Below, piece after piece: positions 7,577-15,453 of a stretch of DNA of 64,000 nucleotides. Origin of the DNA: Marivita sp030148515. GTDB lineage: Bacteria; Pseudomonadota; Alphaproteobacteria; Rhodobacterales; Rhodobacteraceae. The DNA lies in assembly GCF_048006345.1 (NCBI RefSeq), contig NZ_CP180351.1, positions 4,462,902 through 4,526,901 of the forward strand, written 5' to 3'. The position numbers were made by a program, and so were the translations under genes. How positions within the stretch are numbered: position 1 is the first letter of the stretch; every line of letters begins with the position of its first letter. A model generated the notes under the pieces. It made no database searches. It had not been told where the DNA came from and saw only the letters and a program-made list of their open reading frames with translations.

Positions 7577-7626
7577 CCAAATGCCTGTTGAGGTGTCAAG
7601 TTTACGAACTAGAGGAGATTATAACG

Positions 7627-8106
7627 ATGGCCGAATACACGATGGATGTGCCACTTATTCCGCAGACAAAATCGAACAGTTGCTGGCATGCAAGCATTCG
7701 GATGGTGAAAGCCTATGCCGGAGTTGCCACATTGACCGGTCAGCAGAAAACCGAAGCTTTTCAGAAGGAGTGGCACGAGGACAAAGGGACGCGTGATTAC
7801 ACCGGACTTGCGCGGGCGGAAGGGTTCACGATGCTGTCCGCTAACCGACCGCAATTTACTGTACCTTCGCTGCTTAATACGTTGCAACGTTTTGGTCCGA
7901 TTTGGACCAACACAACTGATGGGTTTCTCTGGCAACACGCGGTTGTGATCATGGGCGTCACTGACGAGATGGGAGATGTTGTTTTCATCAATGATCCGTG
8001 GCCCATTGACACCGGAAAGAAAGGTCACATCGTGCCACTTGAGGACTTCAACAAAGTCGCGGCAATCACCGCGCAGATGTATTATCCGCCGAATGCCAGA
8101 TCATAA
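7627..8106 (+). CDS. Papain-like (C39/C70-type) cysteine peptidase
   Basis: A 159-residue single-domain protein resembling the papain-like cysteine peptidases grouped with C39/C70. The likely nucleophile is Cys19 in KSNSCWHAS, the histidine is His104 in LWQHAVVIMG, and Asn122/Asp123 in FINDPWP completes the site. No signal peptide is visible. The ATG at 7627 follows AGAGGAG at 7613-7619 with normal spacing; an upstream in-frame ATG at 7588 lacks one. It sits alone between rpmD and rplO. Substrate unknown; such proteins can act as stand-alone peptidases or secreted effectors. Confidence 0.65.
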   Translation: MAEYTMDVPLIPQTKSNSCWHASIRMVKAYAGVATLTGQQKTEAFQKEWHEDKGTRDYTGLARAEGFTMLSANRPQFTVPSLLNTLQRFGPIWTNTTDGFLWQHAVVIMGVTDEMGDVVFINDPWPIDTGKKGHIVPLEDFNKVAAITAQMYYPPNARS

Positions 8107-8119
8107 GCGCTGTGCCCCC

Positions 8120-8148
8120 TTGATCCGGAATGGGCAACCCTCTATACG
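8120..8148 (+). promoter_or_regulatory. Candidate promoter for rplO-secY-adk
   Basis: TTGATC at 8120-8125 and TATACG at 8143-8148 with a 17-base spacer, about 95 bases upstream of rplO. It restarts transcription of the ribosomal cassette after the VWA/peptidase insertion and shares its -10 and spacing with the candidate upstream of rpmC. Confidence 0.6.
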
Positions 8149-8244
8149 CCCCCGGTGGCCCAAAGGGTCACTGAGTCTAAAATCAAGAAAAGCCGCGTTC
8201 GTCCCACATCGCTTCGGGGGCGTTTCCGGCAAAGGAGAAGCGAT

Positions 8245-8718
8245 ATGAAACTGCATGAACTGCGCGACAATCCCGGCGCAACCAAGCGCAAGAAGCGCGT
8301 TGGCCGTGGTCCGGGCTCCGGCCTCGGTAAAATGGGTGGCCGTGGTATCAAGGGTCAGAAATCCCGTTCGGGTGTGGCCATTGCCGGTTACGAAGGCGGC
8401 CAGATGCCGCTCTACCAGCGTCTGCCGAAGCGTGGCTTCAACAAGCCGAACCGCAAGGCGTTCGCCGTGGTCAATCTGGGCCTGATCCAGAAATTCGTCG
8501 ATGCTGGCAAGCTTGACGCGAAGGGTACCATTGACGAGGACGCGCTGGTCGCCTCCGGTCTGGTCCGTCGCAAGCTGGACGGCATCCGCGTGCTCGCCAA
8601 GGGCGACATCACTGCGAAAGTGACGCTGGCAGTCACCGGCGCTTCGAAATCCGCGATCGACGCGGTGGAGAAGGCTGGCGGCTCACTGACGGTCACAACC
8701 GCGCAGGCTGCCGAATAA
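8245..8718 (+). CDS. rplO: 50S ribosomal protein L15
   Basis: A 157-residue L15 starting MKLHELRDNPGATKRKKRVGRG. It has the glycine-rich GPGSGLGKMGGRGIKGQKSR loop and the GGQMPLYQRLPKRGF block. L15 is an early 23S rRNA binder. The ATG at 8245 follows AAAGGAGAAG and matches the family start; an upstream GTG-type extension to 8155 is ignored. It leads the third cassette, followed by secY. Confidence 0.97.
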   Translation: MKLHELRDNPGATKRKKRVGRGPGSGLGKMGGRGIKGQKSRSGVAIAGYEGGQMPLYQRLPKRGFNKPNRKAFAVVNLGLIQKFVDAGKLDAKGTIDEDALVASGLVRRKLDGIRVLAKGDITAKVTLAVTGASKSAIDAVEKAGGSLTVTTAQAAE

Positions 8719-8822
8719 GAGGTTGTGAGCGGCCCCTGCGCCGCTTACATAGCCTCCAGAGCTTTCCAAACGCCGCCTGAGCCGGACCGCTCATGGCGGC
8801 GTTCATCATAAAAGAGACCCGC

Positions 8823-10187
8823 ATGGTATCAGCAGCAGAACAAATGGCCGCGAATACAAGCTGGGCTGCGCTCGGCAAAGCGACCGATTTGCGCAACCGC
8901 ATCCTGTTTACGCTTGGCCTTCTGATCGTTTACCGCATCGGCACTTTCATCCCCGTTCCCGGGATTGATGGCATCGCCCTGCGCGAATTCATGGAGCAGG
9001 CGCAGCAGGGGATTGGGGGCATCCTCACGATGTTCACCGGTGGCGCACTGGGCCGAATGGGCATTTTTGCCCTTGGCATCATGCCCTATATCTCGGCCTC
9101 GATCATCGTTCAGCTTCTGGCCTCCATGGTGCCGTCGCTGGAACAGCTGAAGAAAGAGGGCGAAGCGGGTCGCAAGAAGATCGCGCAATACACCCGTTAC
9201 GGCACGGTGTTCCTTGCCACGTTCCAGGCCTACGGCCTTGCCGTCAGCCTTGAAGCGGGCGATTTGGTGACTGATCCGGGTTGGTTCTTCCGCGCGTCCT
9301 GCGTGATCACCCTTGTGGGTGGGACAATGTTCCTGATGTGGCTGGGGGAACAGATCACCCAGCGCGGCGTTGGCAACGGGATCTCGCTGATCATCTTCGT
9401 TGGTATCATCGCTGAAGTGCCCGCCGCGTTGGCGCAGTTCTTTGCGTCGGGCCGGTCGGGTGCGATCAGCCCTGCCGTGATCGTTGGGGTGATCCTCATG
9501 GTCATTGCGGTGATCATGTTTGTGGTCTTCATGGAACGGGCGCTCCGAAAGATCACGATTCAATATCCCCGTCGTCAGATGGGCATGAAAATCGCCGAAG
9601 CGCAGAGCAGTCATCTGCCGGTCAAGGTCAACCCGTCGGGCGTGATTCCCGCGATCTTTGCCAGCTCGCTTCTGCTGTTGCCTACGACCATAAGCACCTT
9701 CAGTGGTCAGCAGACCGGCCCGGTCATGTCGACGATCCTTGCCTATTTCGGGCCGGGACAGCCGCTGTACCTGTTGTTCTTCGGGGCGATGATCGTCTTC
9801 TTCGCTTACTTCTACACCTTCAACGTGTCGTTCAAGGTGGATGATGTGGCCGACAACTTGAAGAACCAGAATGGCTTTGTTCCGGGCATCCGTCCGGGTA
9901 AAAAGACGGCCGAGTATCTCGAATACGTGGTCAACCGCGTGCTGGTTCTGGGCTCGGCCTACCTGACCGCGGTCTGTCTGCTGCCAGAAATTCTGCGCGG
10001 TCAGTTCGCGATCCCGTTCTACTTTGGCGGTACATCCGTGCTGATCGTGGTGTCGGTGACGATGGACACGATCCAGCAGGTGCAGAGCCATCTTCTGGCC
10101 CACCAGTACGAAGGTCTCATTCAAAAGTCGCAACTGCGCGGTAAGGGTAAGGCCAAAGGCAAAAGACGGAGCCCGGCGCGTCGATGA
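8823..10187 (+). CDS. secY: Preprotein translocase subunit SecY
   Basis: A 454-residue SecY with ten predicted membrane spans, the channel-forming subunit of the SecYEG translocon. Family landmarks are YRIGTFIPVPGID near the start, GIMPYISASIIVQLL, ITQRGVGNGISLIIFVGI and a basic cytoplasmic C-terminal tail rich in Lys and Arg. The ATG at 8823 is chosen over 8793. The stop overlaps adk by four bases (ATGA), so the two are translationally coupled. No rpmJ follows, which is normal for alphaproteobacteria. Confidence 0.97.
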   Translation: MVSAAEQMAANTSWAALGKATDLRNRILFTLGLLIVYRIGTFIPVPGIDGIALREFMEQAQQGIGGILTMFTGGALGRMGIFALGIMPYISASIIVQLLASMVPSLEQLKKEGEAGRKKIAQYTRYGTVFLATFQAYGLAVSLEAGDLVTDPGWFFRASCVITLVGGTMFLMWLGEQITQRGVGNGISLIIFVGIIAEVPAALAQFFASGRSGAISPAVIVGVILMVIAVIMFVVFMERALRKITIQYPRRQMGMKIAEAQSSHLPVKVNPSGVIPAIFASSLLLLPTTISTFSGQQTGPVMSTILAYFGPGQPLYLLFFGAMIVFFAYFYTFNVSFKVDDVADNLKNQNGFVPGIRPGKKTAEYLEYVVNRVLVLGSAYLTAVCLLPEILRGQFAIPFYFGGTSVLIVVSVTMDTIQQVQSHLLAHQYEGLIQKSQLRGKGKAKGKRRSPARR

Positions 10188-10828
10188 ACATCATACTGTT
10201 AGGCCCGCCAGGTGCGGGCAAAGGCACTCAGGCGCGGTTCCTTTGTGACGAACGTGACATGATCCAGCTTTCGACCGGCGACATGCTGCGCGAAGCCAAG
10301 GACAGTGGCACGGAAATGGGCAAGGTCGTGGCAGACGTCATGGCCCGCGGTGAACTGGTCACGGACGAGATCGTCATCGGTCTCATCCGCGAAAAGCTGG
10401 GCGGAGACAAAAAGGGTGGTTTCATCTTTGATGGCTTCCCTCGCACACTCGCCCAAGCCGATGCGCTAGGCGCGCTTCTGGCTGAGACGGGCGAGACGCT
10501 GGATGCGGTGATCGAGATGCAGGTCGACGACAATGCACTTGTCGCCCGCATCACGGCACGCTCCACCTGCGGCTCCTGCGGCGAGGTCTTTAACGACCAC
10601 ACCAAGCCGATCCCGGCGGATGGCAAGTGCTCCAACTGCGGCGGCACTGAATTCAAGCGCCGTGCGGACGACAATGAGGACAGCCTCAAGCAGCGTTTGA
10701 TGGAGTACTACAAAAAGACCTCGCCGCTGATTGGCTACTACTACGCCAAGGGGCAACTGTCGTCTGTTGACGGTCTGGGCGAAATGTCCGCCGTGAAAGC
10801 GGACATCGCCAAGGTGCTCGACGCCTAA
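10184..10828 (+). CDS. adk: Adenylate kinase, zinc-lid form
   Basis: A 214-residue adenylate kinase (ATP + AMP to 2 ADP). The P-loop GPPGAGKGTQ is at residues 7-16 and the AMP-binding FDGFPRT near residue 84. The LID domain carries two cysteine pairs (CGSC about residue 128 and CSNC about 148), the structural zinc site of the zinc-lid class. It overlaps secY by four bases, and its stop overlaps the stop of the convergent lipoprotein gene by three to four bases, so no intergenic terminator is present between them. Confidence 0.97.
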   Translation: MNIILLGPPGAGKGTQARFLCDERDMIQLSTGDMLREAKDSGTEMGKVVADVMARGELVTDEIVIGLIREKLGGDKKGGFIFDGFPRTLAQADALGALLAETGETLDAVIEMQVDDNALVARITARSTCGSCGEVFNDHTKPIPADGKCSNCGGTEFKRRADDNEDSLKQRLMEYYKKTSPLIGYYYAKGQLSSVDGLGEMSAVKADIAKVLDA

Positions 10829-11361
10829 TCGCAGCGCTCCGATGCTCCCGCACTACGGGCCGCCTCAAGCGCGTCCTTGATGGGGGCATCTTCAACCAAA
10901 ACCGACAGCGGCGCATCAGCCGCTGTTGCGACATAGACCGAGAAGGTCGCCTCGGGGTCTGGGCCCGACCCGGTTCTGCAAGCTGCCACCGTGATCGAGA
11001 ATGTGCCATTGGTTGCGCGCGGTGCGTCTGTTTCCCATGCATTGAACAAGTCCCGCAGTCGAATGTACTCCGCGCGGTCTTCTGGATCGAGACGGAAGAG
11101 CAGCATCCCCTGCGCGGTTTCCAACCTCTCCAATTCGAACACACCCATGTCCGCTTGTCCTGTGTCAGACCGCGTTGCGGCAAAGGTCAGAACGGCGCCG
11201 TCCGGGGGGATTGTGACGCCAACGGGCAAGTTTATGCCCGCGCGGATGTCGTCCGGATTTGCTGTGAGAGGCGACAGTTTCGACAGCGCCGCAAGGGCAC
11301 TGGGGTCAATGGAGCTGCATCCGACGAGGGCGATTGCGGCTAGAATTGATGTCAAGCGCAT
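10825..11361 (-). CDS. Putative lipoprotein of unknown function
   Basis: A 178-residue protein with a lipoprotein signal peptide: MRLTSILAAIALVGC, with the lipobox cysteine at residue 15 (LVGC-S). The mature part has a LPVGVTIPPDGAVLTF segment and a cysteine pair towards the C-terminus (AACRTGSG, ERCD). I do not recognise a domain. It is convergent with adk, with overlapping stops, and divergent from the DUF2975 gene. It belongs to the third insertion in the ribosomal region. Confidence 0.7.
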   Translation of the reverse strand: MRLTSILAAIALVGCSSIDPSALAALSKLSPLTANPDDIRAGINLPVGVTIPPDGAVLTFAATRSDTGQADMGVFELERLETAQGMLLFRLDPEDRAEYIRLRDLFNAWETDAPRATNGTFSITVAACRTGSGPDPEATFSVYVATAADAPLSVLVEDAPIKDALEAARSAGASERCD

Positions 11362-11398
11362 AAATATTTCCTTGATTCGTTTAAAAATTATTGTAAAA

Positions 11399-11410
11399 CG
11401 ATAAATATCG
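11399..11410. promoter_or_regulatory. Short palindrome in the divergent region before the DUF2975 gene
   Basis: CGATA-AA-TATCG is an inverted repeat with a two-base centre, about 20 bases upstream of the DUF2975 start, in an AT-rich stretch. It is a reasonable operator for the small HTH protein encoded in the same operon. Inference only. Confidence 0.4.
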
Positions 11411-11429
11411 ATCTGACAAGGAGGGAAAA

Positions 11430-11951
11430 ATGCGTCTCACTCTGCCCACAGTTCTTTATTTCGGCACATGGACGACGCTCGTTGCGGCTCCTGTGATTTT
11501 GGTTGTGCTTATCCTGATGGGGCAGTTCTCGCCCGAGGCGATCCGGGCGGCTTTCCCGGATGTGCCGGTATCCGAAATGCAAAGCGACGATCAGATCATT
11601 TGCGCCGGGATCGTGGGCCTTGTTCCGTGGCTCATTGGCGCTTGGGTCTTGTATCAGGCGCAGGCTCTATTTGCGCTCTATCGCGGAAATCGCGCGCTCA
11701 CGCTTGAGGCGGCGCAGATCATCCGCAATCTCGGGGTCGGGATGGTGGTGATCGCCGTGGCGCAGGTTGCGACGCGGACCGTGCAGATCCTGATGCTCAC
11801 CTCGGCCAATGTCGATGGCGAACGGATGCTGGCGATCCAGTTCGGTTTCGCCCAGGTCGGGCTGCTACTGGCGGCGGGTCTGATGGTGGTGATCGGGCGC
11901 AGCATGGTCGAGGCGGCGCGCGCCGTGGACGACATGCGCGGGTTCGTCTGA
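11430..11951 (+). CDS. DUF2975-type membrane protein
   Basis: A 173-residue protein with four predicted membrane segments: about residues 12-32, 58-78, 98-118 and 140-160. The layout and the following small HTH gene match the DUF2975 membrane proteins that pair with YozG-like regulators. The molecular role of the family is unknown. The start ATG follows AAGGAGGG. The last base of its stop is the first base of the regulator's ATG, indicating tight coupling. Confidence 0.7.
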   Translation: MRLTLPTVLYFGTWTTLVAAPVILVVLILMGQFSPEAIRAAFPDVPVSEMQSDDQIICAGIVGLVPWLIGAWVLYQAQALFALYRGNRALTLEAAQIIRNLGVGMVVIAVAQVATRTVQILMLTSANVDGERMLAIQFGFAQVGLLLAAGLMVVIGRSMVEAARAVDDMRGFV

Positions 11952-12172
11952 TGGAGATCATCGTGCGGCTCGACGTTGTGTTGGCACAGCGCAAGATGAA
12001 GGCCCGGGATCTGGCGGAACAGATCGGCATCTCGGAACAGAATGTCAGTCTCTTGCGCACCGGCAAGGTCAAGGGTATCCGGTTCAATACGCTGGCGCGG
12101 ATCTGCGAGGTTTTGCAGTGCCAGCCGGGCGATATTCTTGAAGCGGCGCCGCTTGTGGATAAAGATGCCTGA
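11951..12172 (+). CDS. YozG/Cro-CI-type helix-turn-helix regulator
   Basis: A 73-residue single HTH domain of the XRE/Cro-CI class (LDVVLAQRKMKARDLAEQIG, then ISEQNVSLLRTGKVKGIRF). The ending LCQPGDILEA-like segment (EVLQCQPGDILEAAP) is characteristic of YozG-type partners of DUF2975. It probably represses its own operon, perhaps through the palindrome at 11399. The start overlaps the upstream stop by one base. Confidence 0.85.
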   Translation: MEIIVRLDVVLAQRKMKARDLAEQIGISEQNVSLLRTGKVKGIRFNTLARICEVLQCQPGDILEAAPLVDKDA

Positions 12173-12188
12173 GGCGGGTTCTCCGCCC

Positions 12189-12217
12189 TTGACGCCACCG
12201 CCAATCACTCCTATCTA
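12189..12217 (+). promoter_or_regulatory. Candidate promoter for rpsM-rpsK-rpoA-rplQ
   Basis: TTGACG at 12189-12194 and TATCTA at 12212-12217 with a 17-base spacer, about 160 bases upstream of rpsM. It would restart the alpha-operon genes after the lipoprotein/DUF2975 insertion. It is the best -35 match of the three cassette promoters. Confidence 0.6.
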
Positions 12218-12373
12218 CCGCCATCTCTTAACCGAGAATCACCGTCGCAGCGCGGGTCGCGCCCGTCTGCGGATCACCTGATCAGCTGGGGGCCCCAAGG
12301 GTAAAACCGAAGGGCCTTATGTTGTGAAAAAAGGGTCTGGCGTTACGGACCCGCAACGAAAAGGAAGTCATAC

Positions 12374-12742
12374 GTGGCACGTATTGCTGGCGTGAACATT
12401 CCCACAGGGAAGCGTGTTCCAATCGCCCTCACCTATATCACCGGTATTGGCCATACCTCTGCAAAAGCCATTTGCGAAGCGGTCAACATCGACGTCACCC
12501 GCCGTGTCAACGAACTGAGCGATGCAGAAGTGCTCGCCATTCGGGAACACATCGATGCGAACTACACTGTCGAAGGCGACCTGCGCCGCGAAGTGCAGAT
12601 GAACATCAAGCGCCTGATGGACCTCGGCTGCTACCGCGGCCTCCGTCATCGTCGTAACCTGCCCGTACGCGGTCAGCGGACCCACACCAACGCTCGTACC
12701 CGCAAAGGCCCCGCAAAGGCCATTGCCGGTAAGAAGAAATAA
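12374..12742 (+). CDS. rpsM: 30S ribosomal protein S13
   Basis: A 122-residue S13 beginning at GTG (MARIAGVNIPTGKRV). It has the helix-two-turn-helix ALTYITGIGHTSAKAIC and the basic RGLRHRRNLPVRGQRTHTNARTRKG tail. S13 contacts the P-site tRNA and bridges to L5 in the 50S. The GTG start follows AAAAGGAAGT. The alpha-type cassette begins here. Confidence 0.98.
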   Translation: MARIAGVNIPTGKRVPIALTYITGIGHTSAKAICEAVNIDVTRRVNELSDAEVLAIREHIDANYTVEGDLRREVQMNIKRLMDLGCYRGLRHRRNLPVRGQRTHTNARTRKGPAKAIAGKKK

Positions 12743-12757
12743 GGGAGGTCTGCACCA

Positions 12758-13150
12758 ATGGCACGTGATACCCGTCGCGGAGGCAAGAAGAAGGTCTCCA
12801 AGAACATCGCAGCTGGCGTCGCACATGTGAACTCCAGCTTCAACAACACCAAGATCCTGATCTCCGACGTGCAGGGCAACGCCATTTCGTGGTCGTCTGC
12901 CGGTACCATGGGCTTCAAAGGCTCGCGGAAATCCACACCTTACGCGGCCCAGCTGGCTGCCGAAGATGCGGGCCGCAAGGCACAGGAACATGGCGTCAAG
13001 ACGCTCGAAGTCGAAGTTCAGGGCCCCGGTTCGGGTCGTGAATCGGCTCTGCGCGCGCTGGCAGCTGTCGGCTTCAACATCACCTCGATCCGTGATGTGA
13101 CCCCGATGGCGCATAACGGCTGCCGTCCGCCGAAGCGCCGCCGCGTCTAA
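12758..13150 (+). CDS. rpsK: 30S ribosomal protein S11
   Basis: A 130-residue S11 with HVNSSFNNTKILISD, the GRESALRALAAVGFNITSIRDVTP core and the universal NGCRPPKRRRV end. S11 lies on the platform of the 30S near the mRNA exit. In enterobacteria rpsD would follow; here rpoA follows, as is normal in alphaproteobacteria. Confidence 0.98.
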   Translation: MARDTRRGGKKKVSKNIAAGVAHVNSSFNNTKILISDVQGNAISWSSAGTMGFKGSRKSTPYAAQLAAEDAGRKAQEHGVKTLEVEVQGPGSGRESALRALAAVGFNITSIRDVTPMAHNGCRPPKRRRV

Positions 13151-13265
13151 AAGCGAGCACAACAATGGCATGGCCTCACCATTGGGTGGGGTCATGCTTT
13201 CGTCATTTTAACCTCGGGCGTTTTTGCCTTTCGGACATGGGGCAGAAACAAGAATGGAGGGACGC

Positions 13266-14282
13266 ATGATCCACAAAAACTGGGCAGAACTGATCAAGCC
13301 GACACAGCTTGAGGTCAAGCCGGGCGCTGATCCGTCGCGCGTGGCAACCCTTGTTGCCGAACCGCTCGAGCGGGGCTTTGGTCTCACGCTCGGCAACGCG
13401 CTGCGTCGCGTTCTGCTGTCGTCGCTTCAGGGCGCAGCCATCACCAGCGTTCAGATCGACAACGTTCTGCACGAGTTCTCCAGCGTTGCTGGTGTCCGCG
13501 AAGACGTGACCGACATCGTTCTGAACCTCAAGGGTGTGTCGCTCCGCATGGAAGTCGAAGGTCCCAAGCGCGTGTCGATCAACGCCAAGGGTCCGGGCGT
13601 CGTCACTGCGGGTGATATCTCGGAAACCAACGGCATCGAAGTGCTGAACCGCGACCACGTGATCTGCCACCTCGACGATGGTGCGGATCTCTACATGGAA
13701 CTGACGGTCAACACCGGCAAAGGCTATGTCTCGGCCGACAAGAACCGCCCCGAAGATGCGCCCATCGGCCTGATGCCGATCGACGCGATCTATTCGCCGG
13801 TCAAGAAGGTCGCCTATGACGTTCAGCCGACCCGCGAAGGTCAGGTTCTGGACTATGACAAGCTGACCATGAAGATCGAAACCGATGGGTCGCTGACCCC
13901 GGAAGATGCCGTCGCCTATGCTGCGCGCATCATTCAGGACCAGCTGTCGATCTTCGTCAACTTCGACGAGCCGGAATCGGCACGCCCGCAGGACGACGAC
14001 GATGGTCTTGAGTTCAACCCGCTCCTGCTCAAGAAGGTGGATGAGCTGGAACTCAGCGTCCGCTCTGCGAACTGCCTGAAGAACGACAACATCGTCTATA
14101 TCGGCGATCTCATTCAGAAAACCGAAGCCGAGATGCTCCGCACCCCGAACTTCGGCCGCAAGTCGCTGAACGAGATCAAGGAAGTGCTGTCCGGCATGGG
14201 CCTGCACCTTGGCATGGATGTCGAGGATTGGCCGCCAGACAACATCGAAGACCTGGCGAAAAAGCTGGAAGACAACTTTTAA
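13266..14282 (+). CDS. rpoA: DNA-directed RNA polymerase alpha subunit
   Basis: A 338-residue RpoA. The N-terminal dimerisation domain spans roughly residues 1-235 (including ERGFGLTLGNALRRVLLSSL). The C-terminal domain spans about 250-325 (LELSVRSANCLKNDNI, GRKSLNEIKEVL), which contacts UP elements and activators. The ATG at 13266 (MIHKNWAELIKP) is the family start, preceded by GGAGGGACGC; an in-frame start at 13224 is ignored. Confidence 0.98.
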   Translation: MIHKNWAELIKPTQLEVKPGADPSRVATLVAEPLERGFGLTLGNALRRVLLSSLQGAAITSVQIDNVLHEFSSVAGVREDVTDIVLNLKGVSLRMEVEGPKRVSINAKGPGVVTAGDISETNGIEVLNRDHVICHLDDGADLYMELTVNTGKGYVSADKNRPEDAPIGLMPIDAIYSPVKKVAYDVQPTREGQVLDYDKLTMKIETDGSLTPEDAVAYAARIIQDQLSIFVNFDEPESARPQDDDDGLEFNPLLLKKVDELELSVRSANCLKNDNIVYIGDLIQKTEAEMLRTPNFGRKSLNEIKEVLSGMGLHLGMDVEDWPPDNIEDLAKKLEDNF

Positions 14283-14403
14283 GAACTTTGGGTGAGGGGC
14301 AACTCTCACCCGATCGGGCACCCGCCCCAAGGAGAGTCCCTGACACGCATCGGGGGCCGGACAAAGCAAAAACGCCCGTAGAGGGCACATTAGGAGAAGA
14401 CAC

Positions 14404-14826
14404 ATGCGTCACGCACGAGGCTACCGCCGCCTGAACCGCACCCATGAGCACCGCAAGGCGCTTTTCGCGAACATGGCTGGCTCGCTCATCGAACATGAGC
14501 AAATCAAGACAACCCTGCCCAAGGCAAAAGAACTGCGCCCGATCGTTGAAAAGCTGATCACGCTGGGCAAGCGCGGCGATCTGCACGCCCGCCGTCAGGC
14601 GCGCGCCGCCCTCAAGCAGGACATGCTGGTCACCAAGCTGTTCGACATCCTTGGCCCGCGTTACACCGAGCGTCAGGGCGGCTATGTCCGCATCCTGAAG
14701 GCCGGCTTCCGCTATGGCGACATGGCACCGATGGCGATCATCGAATTCGTCGACCGCGATGTCGACGCCAAAGGCGCGGCTGACAAGGCCCGCATCGCCG
14801 AGTTCGAAGCGGCAGACGAAGAATAA
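14404..14826 (+). CDS. rplQ: 50S ribosomal protein L17
   Basis: A 140-residue L17 starting MRHARGYRRLNRTHEHRKAL, with the RPIVEKLITLGKRGDLHARRQ block and an alphaproteobacterial C-terminal extension rich in Ala, Asp and Glu. L17 sits near the exit tunnel. The spacer after rpoA contains a small hairpin (GGGTGAG/CTCACCC, 14290-14311). It is the last gene of the ribosomal region. Confidence 0.98.
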   Translation: MRHARGYRRLNRTHEHRKALFANMAGSLIEHEQIKTTLPKAKELRPIVEKLITLGKRGDLHARRQARAALKQDMLVTKLFDILGPRYTERQGGYVRILKAGFRYGDMAPMAIIEFVDRDVDAKGAADKARIAEFEAADEE

Positions 14827-14852
14827 GATCACGCCCCAGTGGCACGATCACG

Positions 14853-14878
14853 GCCCCGCCCATGTGGCGGGGCTTTTT
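14853..14878 (+). terminator. Intrinsic terminator after rplQ
   Basis: Eight-pair GC stem GCCCCGCC (14853-14860) / GGCGGGGC (14866-14873) with a five-base loop and a T-run from 14874. It ends the alpha-operon transcript. Confidence 0.92.
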
Positions 14879-14919
14879 CGTTTTTGGAAGGCCGCGAAAG
14901 GTGCTGTTTTTGGGTAAAA

Positions 14920-15414
14920 CTAAGTTACGGCACTTCGTGACGTGTCTTCTTCGTCCAAGACCGTCAGATCATCCTCTCTGGTTATTGTCGAAGATGCACC
15001 AAATCGCTCAGCGATCCATGTATGAGTATGTCCGGGAAAGGCGGTTCTGAACCGTTCGATCAGTTTGCTGTAGCCGAACCCGAGTTCAGATGCCTTGCAA
15101 ACGCGAATTCCTGAGGGATGTCGATGCAGTGCCAACCCACCACCCGCTGGACGTAACTCGTATCCTTTTGCGCGTAGCCGTTGCTGCAGGTCTGCCCATG
15201 TTTTGGCGAAGGCGAAGTCTTGGGCGAGGCGCGCGCGCAAGGGCGCGACGAGGTGCTCGTCCGCCCGATTGGGCGGTCTCGCATTCATGCGACGGGAAAT
15301 TTCTTTCGCCAAGAGATTGCGGACCAATTGACCCAGCGTGATGTCGTCTTCCCGTGCAAGTCTGGCACCGACTCGCATCATCTCTTCGGGAAGTTTGAAC
15401 TGTACGGTTTCCAT
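14920..15414 (-). CDS. Ribbon-helix-helix protein with relaxase-tail-like domain
   Basis: A 164-residue protein. The N-terminal 45 residues (METVQFKLPEEMMRVGARLAREDDITLGQLVRNLL) look like a ribbon-helix-helix DNA-binding domain. Residues about 80-130 (LRAKGYELRPAGGGLALHRHPSGIRVCKASELGFGYSKLIERF) resemble the small domain found at the end of plasmid relaxases and mobilisation proteins. The fusion suggests descent from a mobilisation module, but no relaxase gene is nearby. Function unknown; it could be a site-specific DNA-binding regulator. It lies downstream of parE on the same strand. Confidence 0.55.
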   Translation of the reverse strand: METVQFKLPEEMMRVGARLAREDDITLGQLVRNLLAKEISRRMNARPPNRADEHLVAPLRARLAQDFAFAKTWADLQQRLRAKGYELRPAGGGLALHRHPSGIRVCKASELGFGYSKLIERFRTAFPGHTHTWIAERFGASSTITREDDLTVLDEEDTSRSAVT

Positions 15415-15453
15415 GTTGGAACAGAGCGTGCCATTGAATGGTTAACGCTGAGT

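Noticed and set aside
8829..10133. 434-codon open frame opposite secY
   Set aside because: Its long length comes from the GC-rich membrane codons of secY. The product is His/Arg/Asp-rich with no motif.
10188..13265. Missing rpmJ and rpsD as a sign of rearrangement
   Set aside because: Both are normally elsewhere in alphaproteobacteria, so their absence is not unusual.
13203..14405. 400-codon open frame opposite rpoA
   Set aside because: A shadow of rpoA; no ribosome site or domain.
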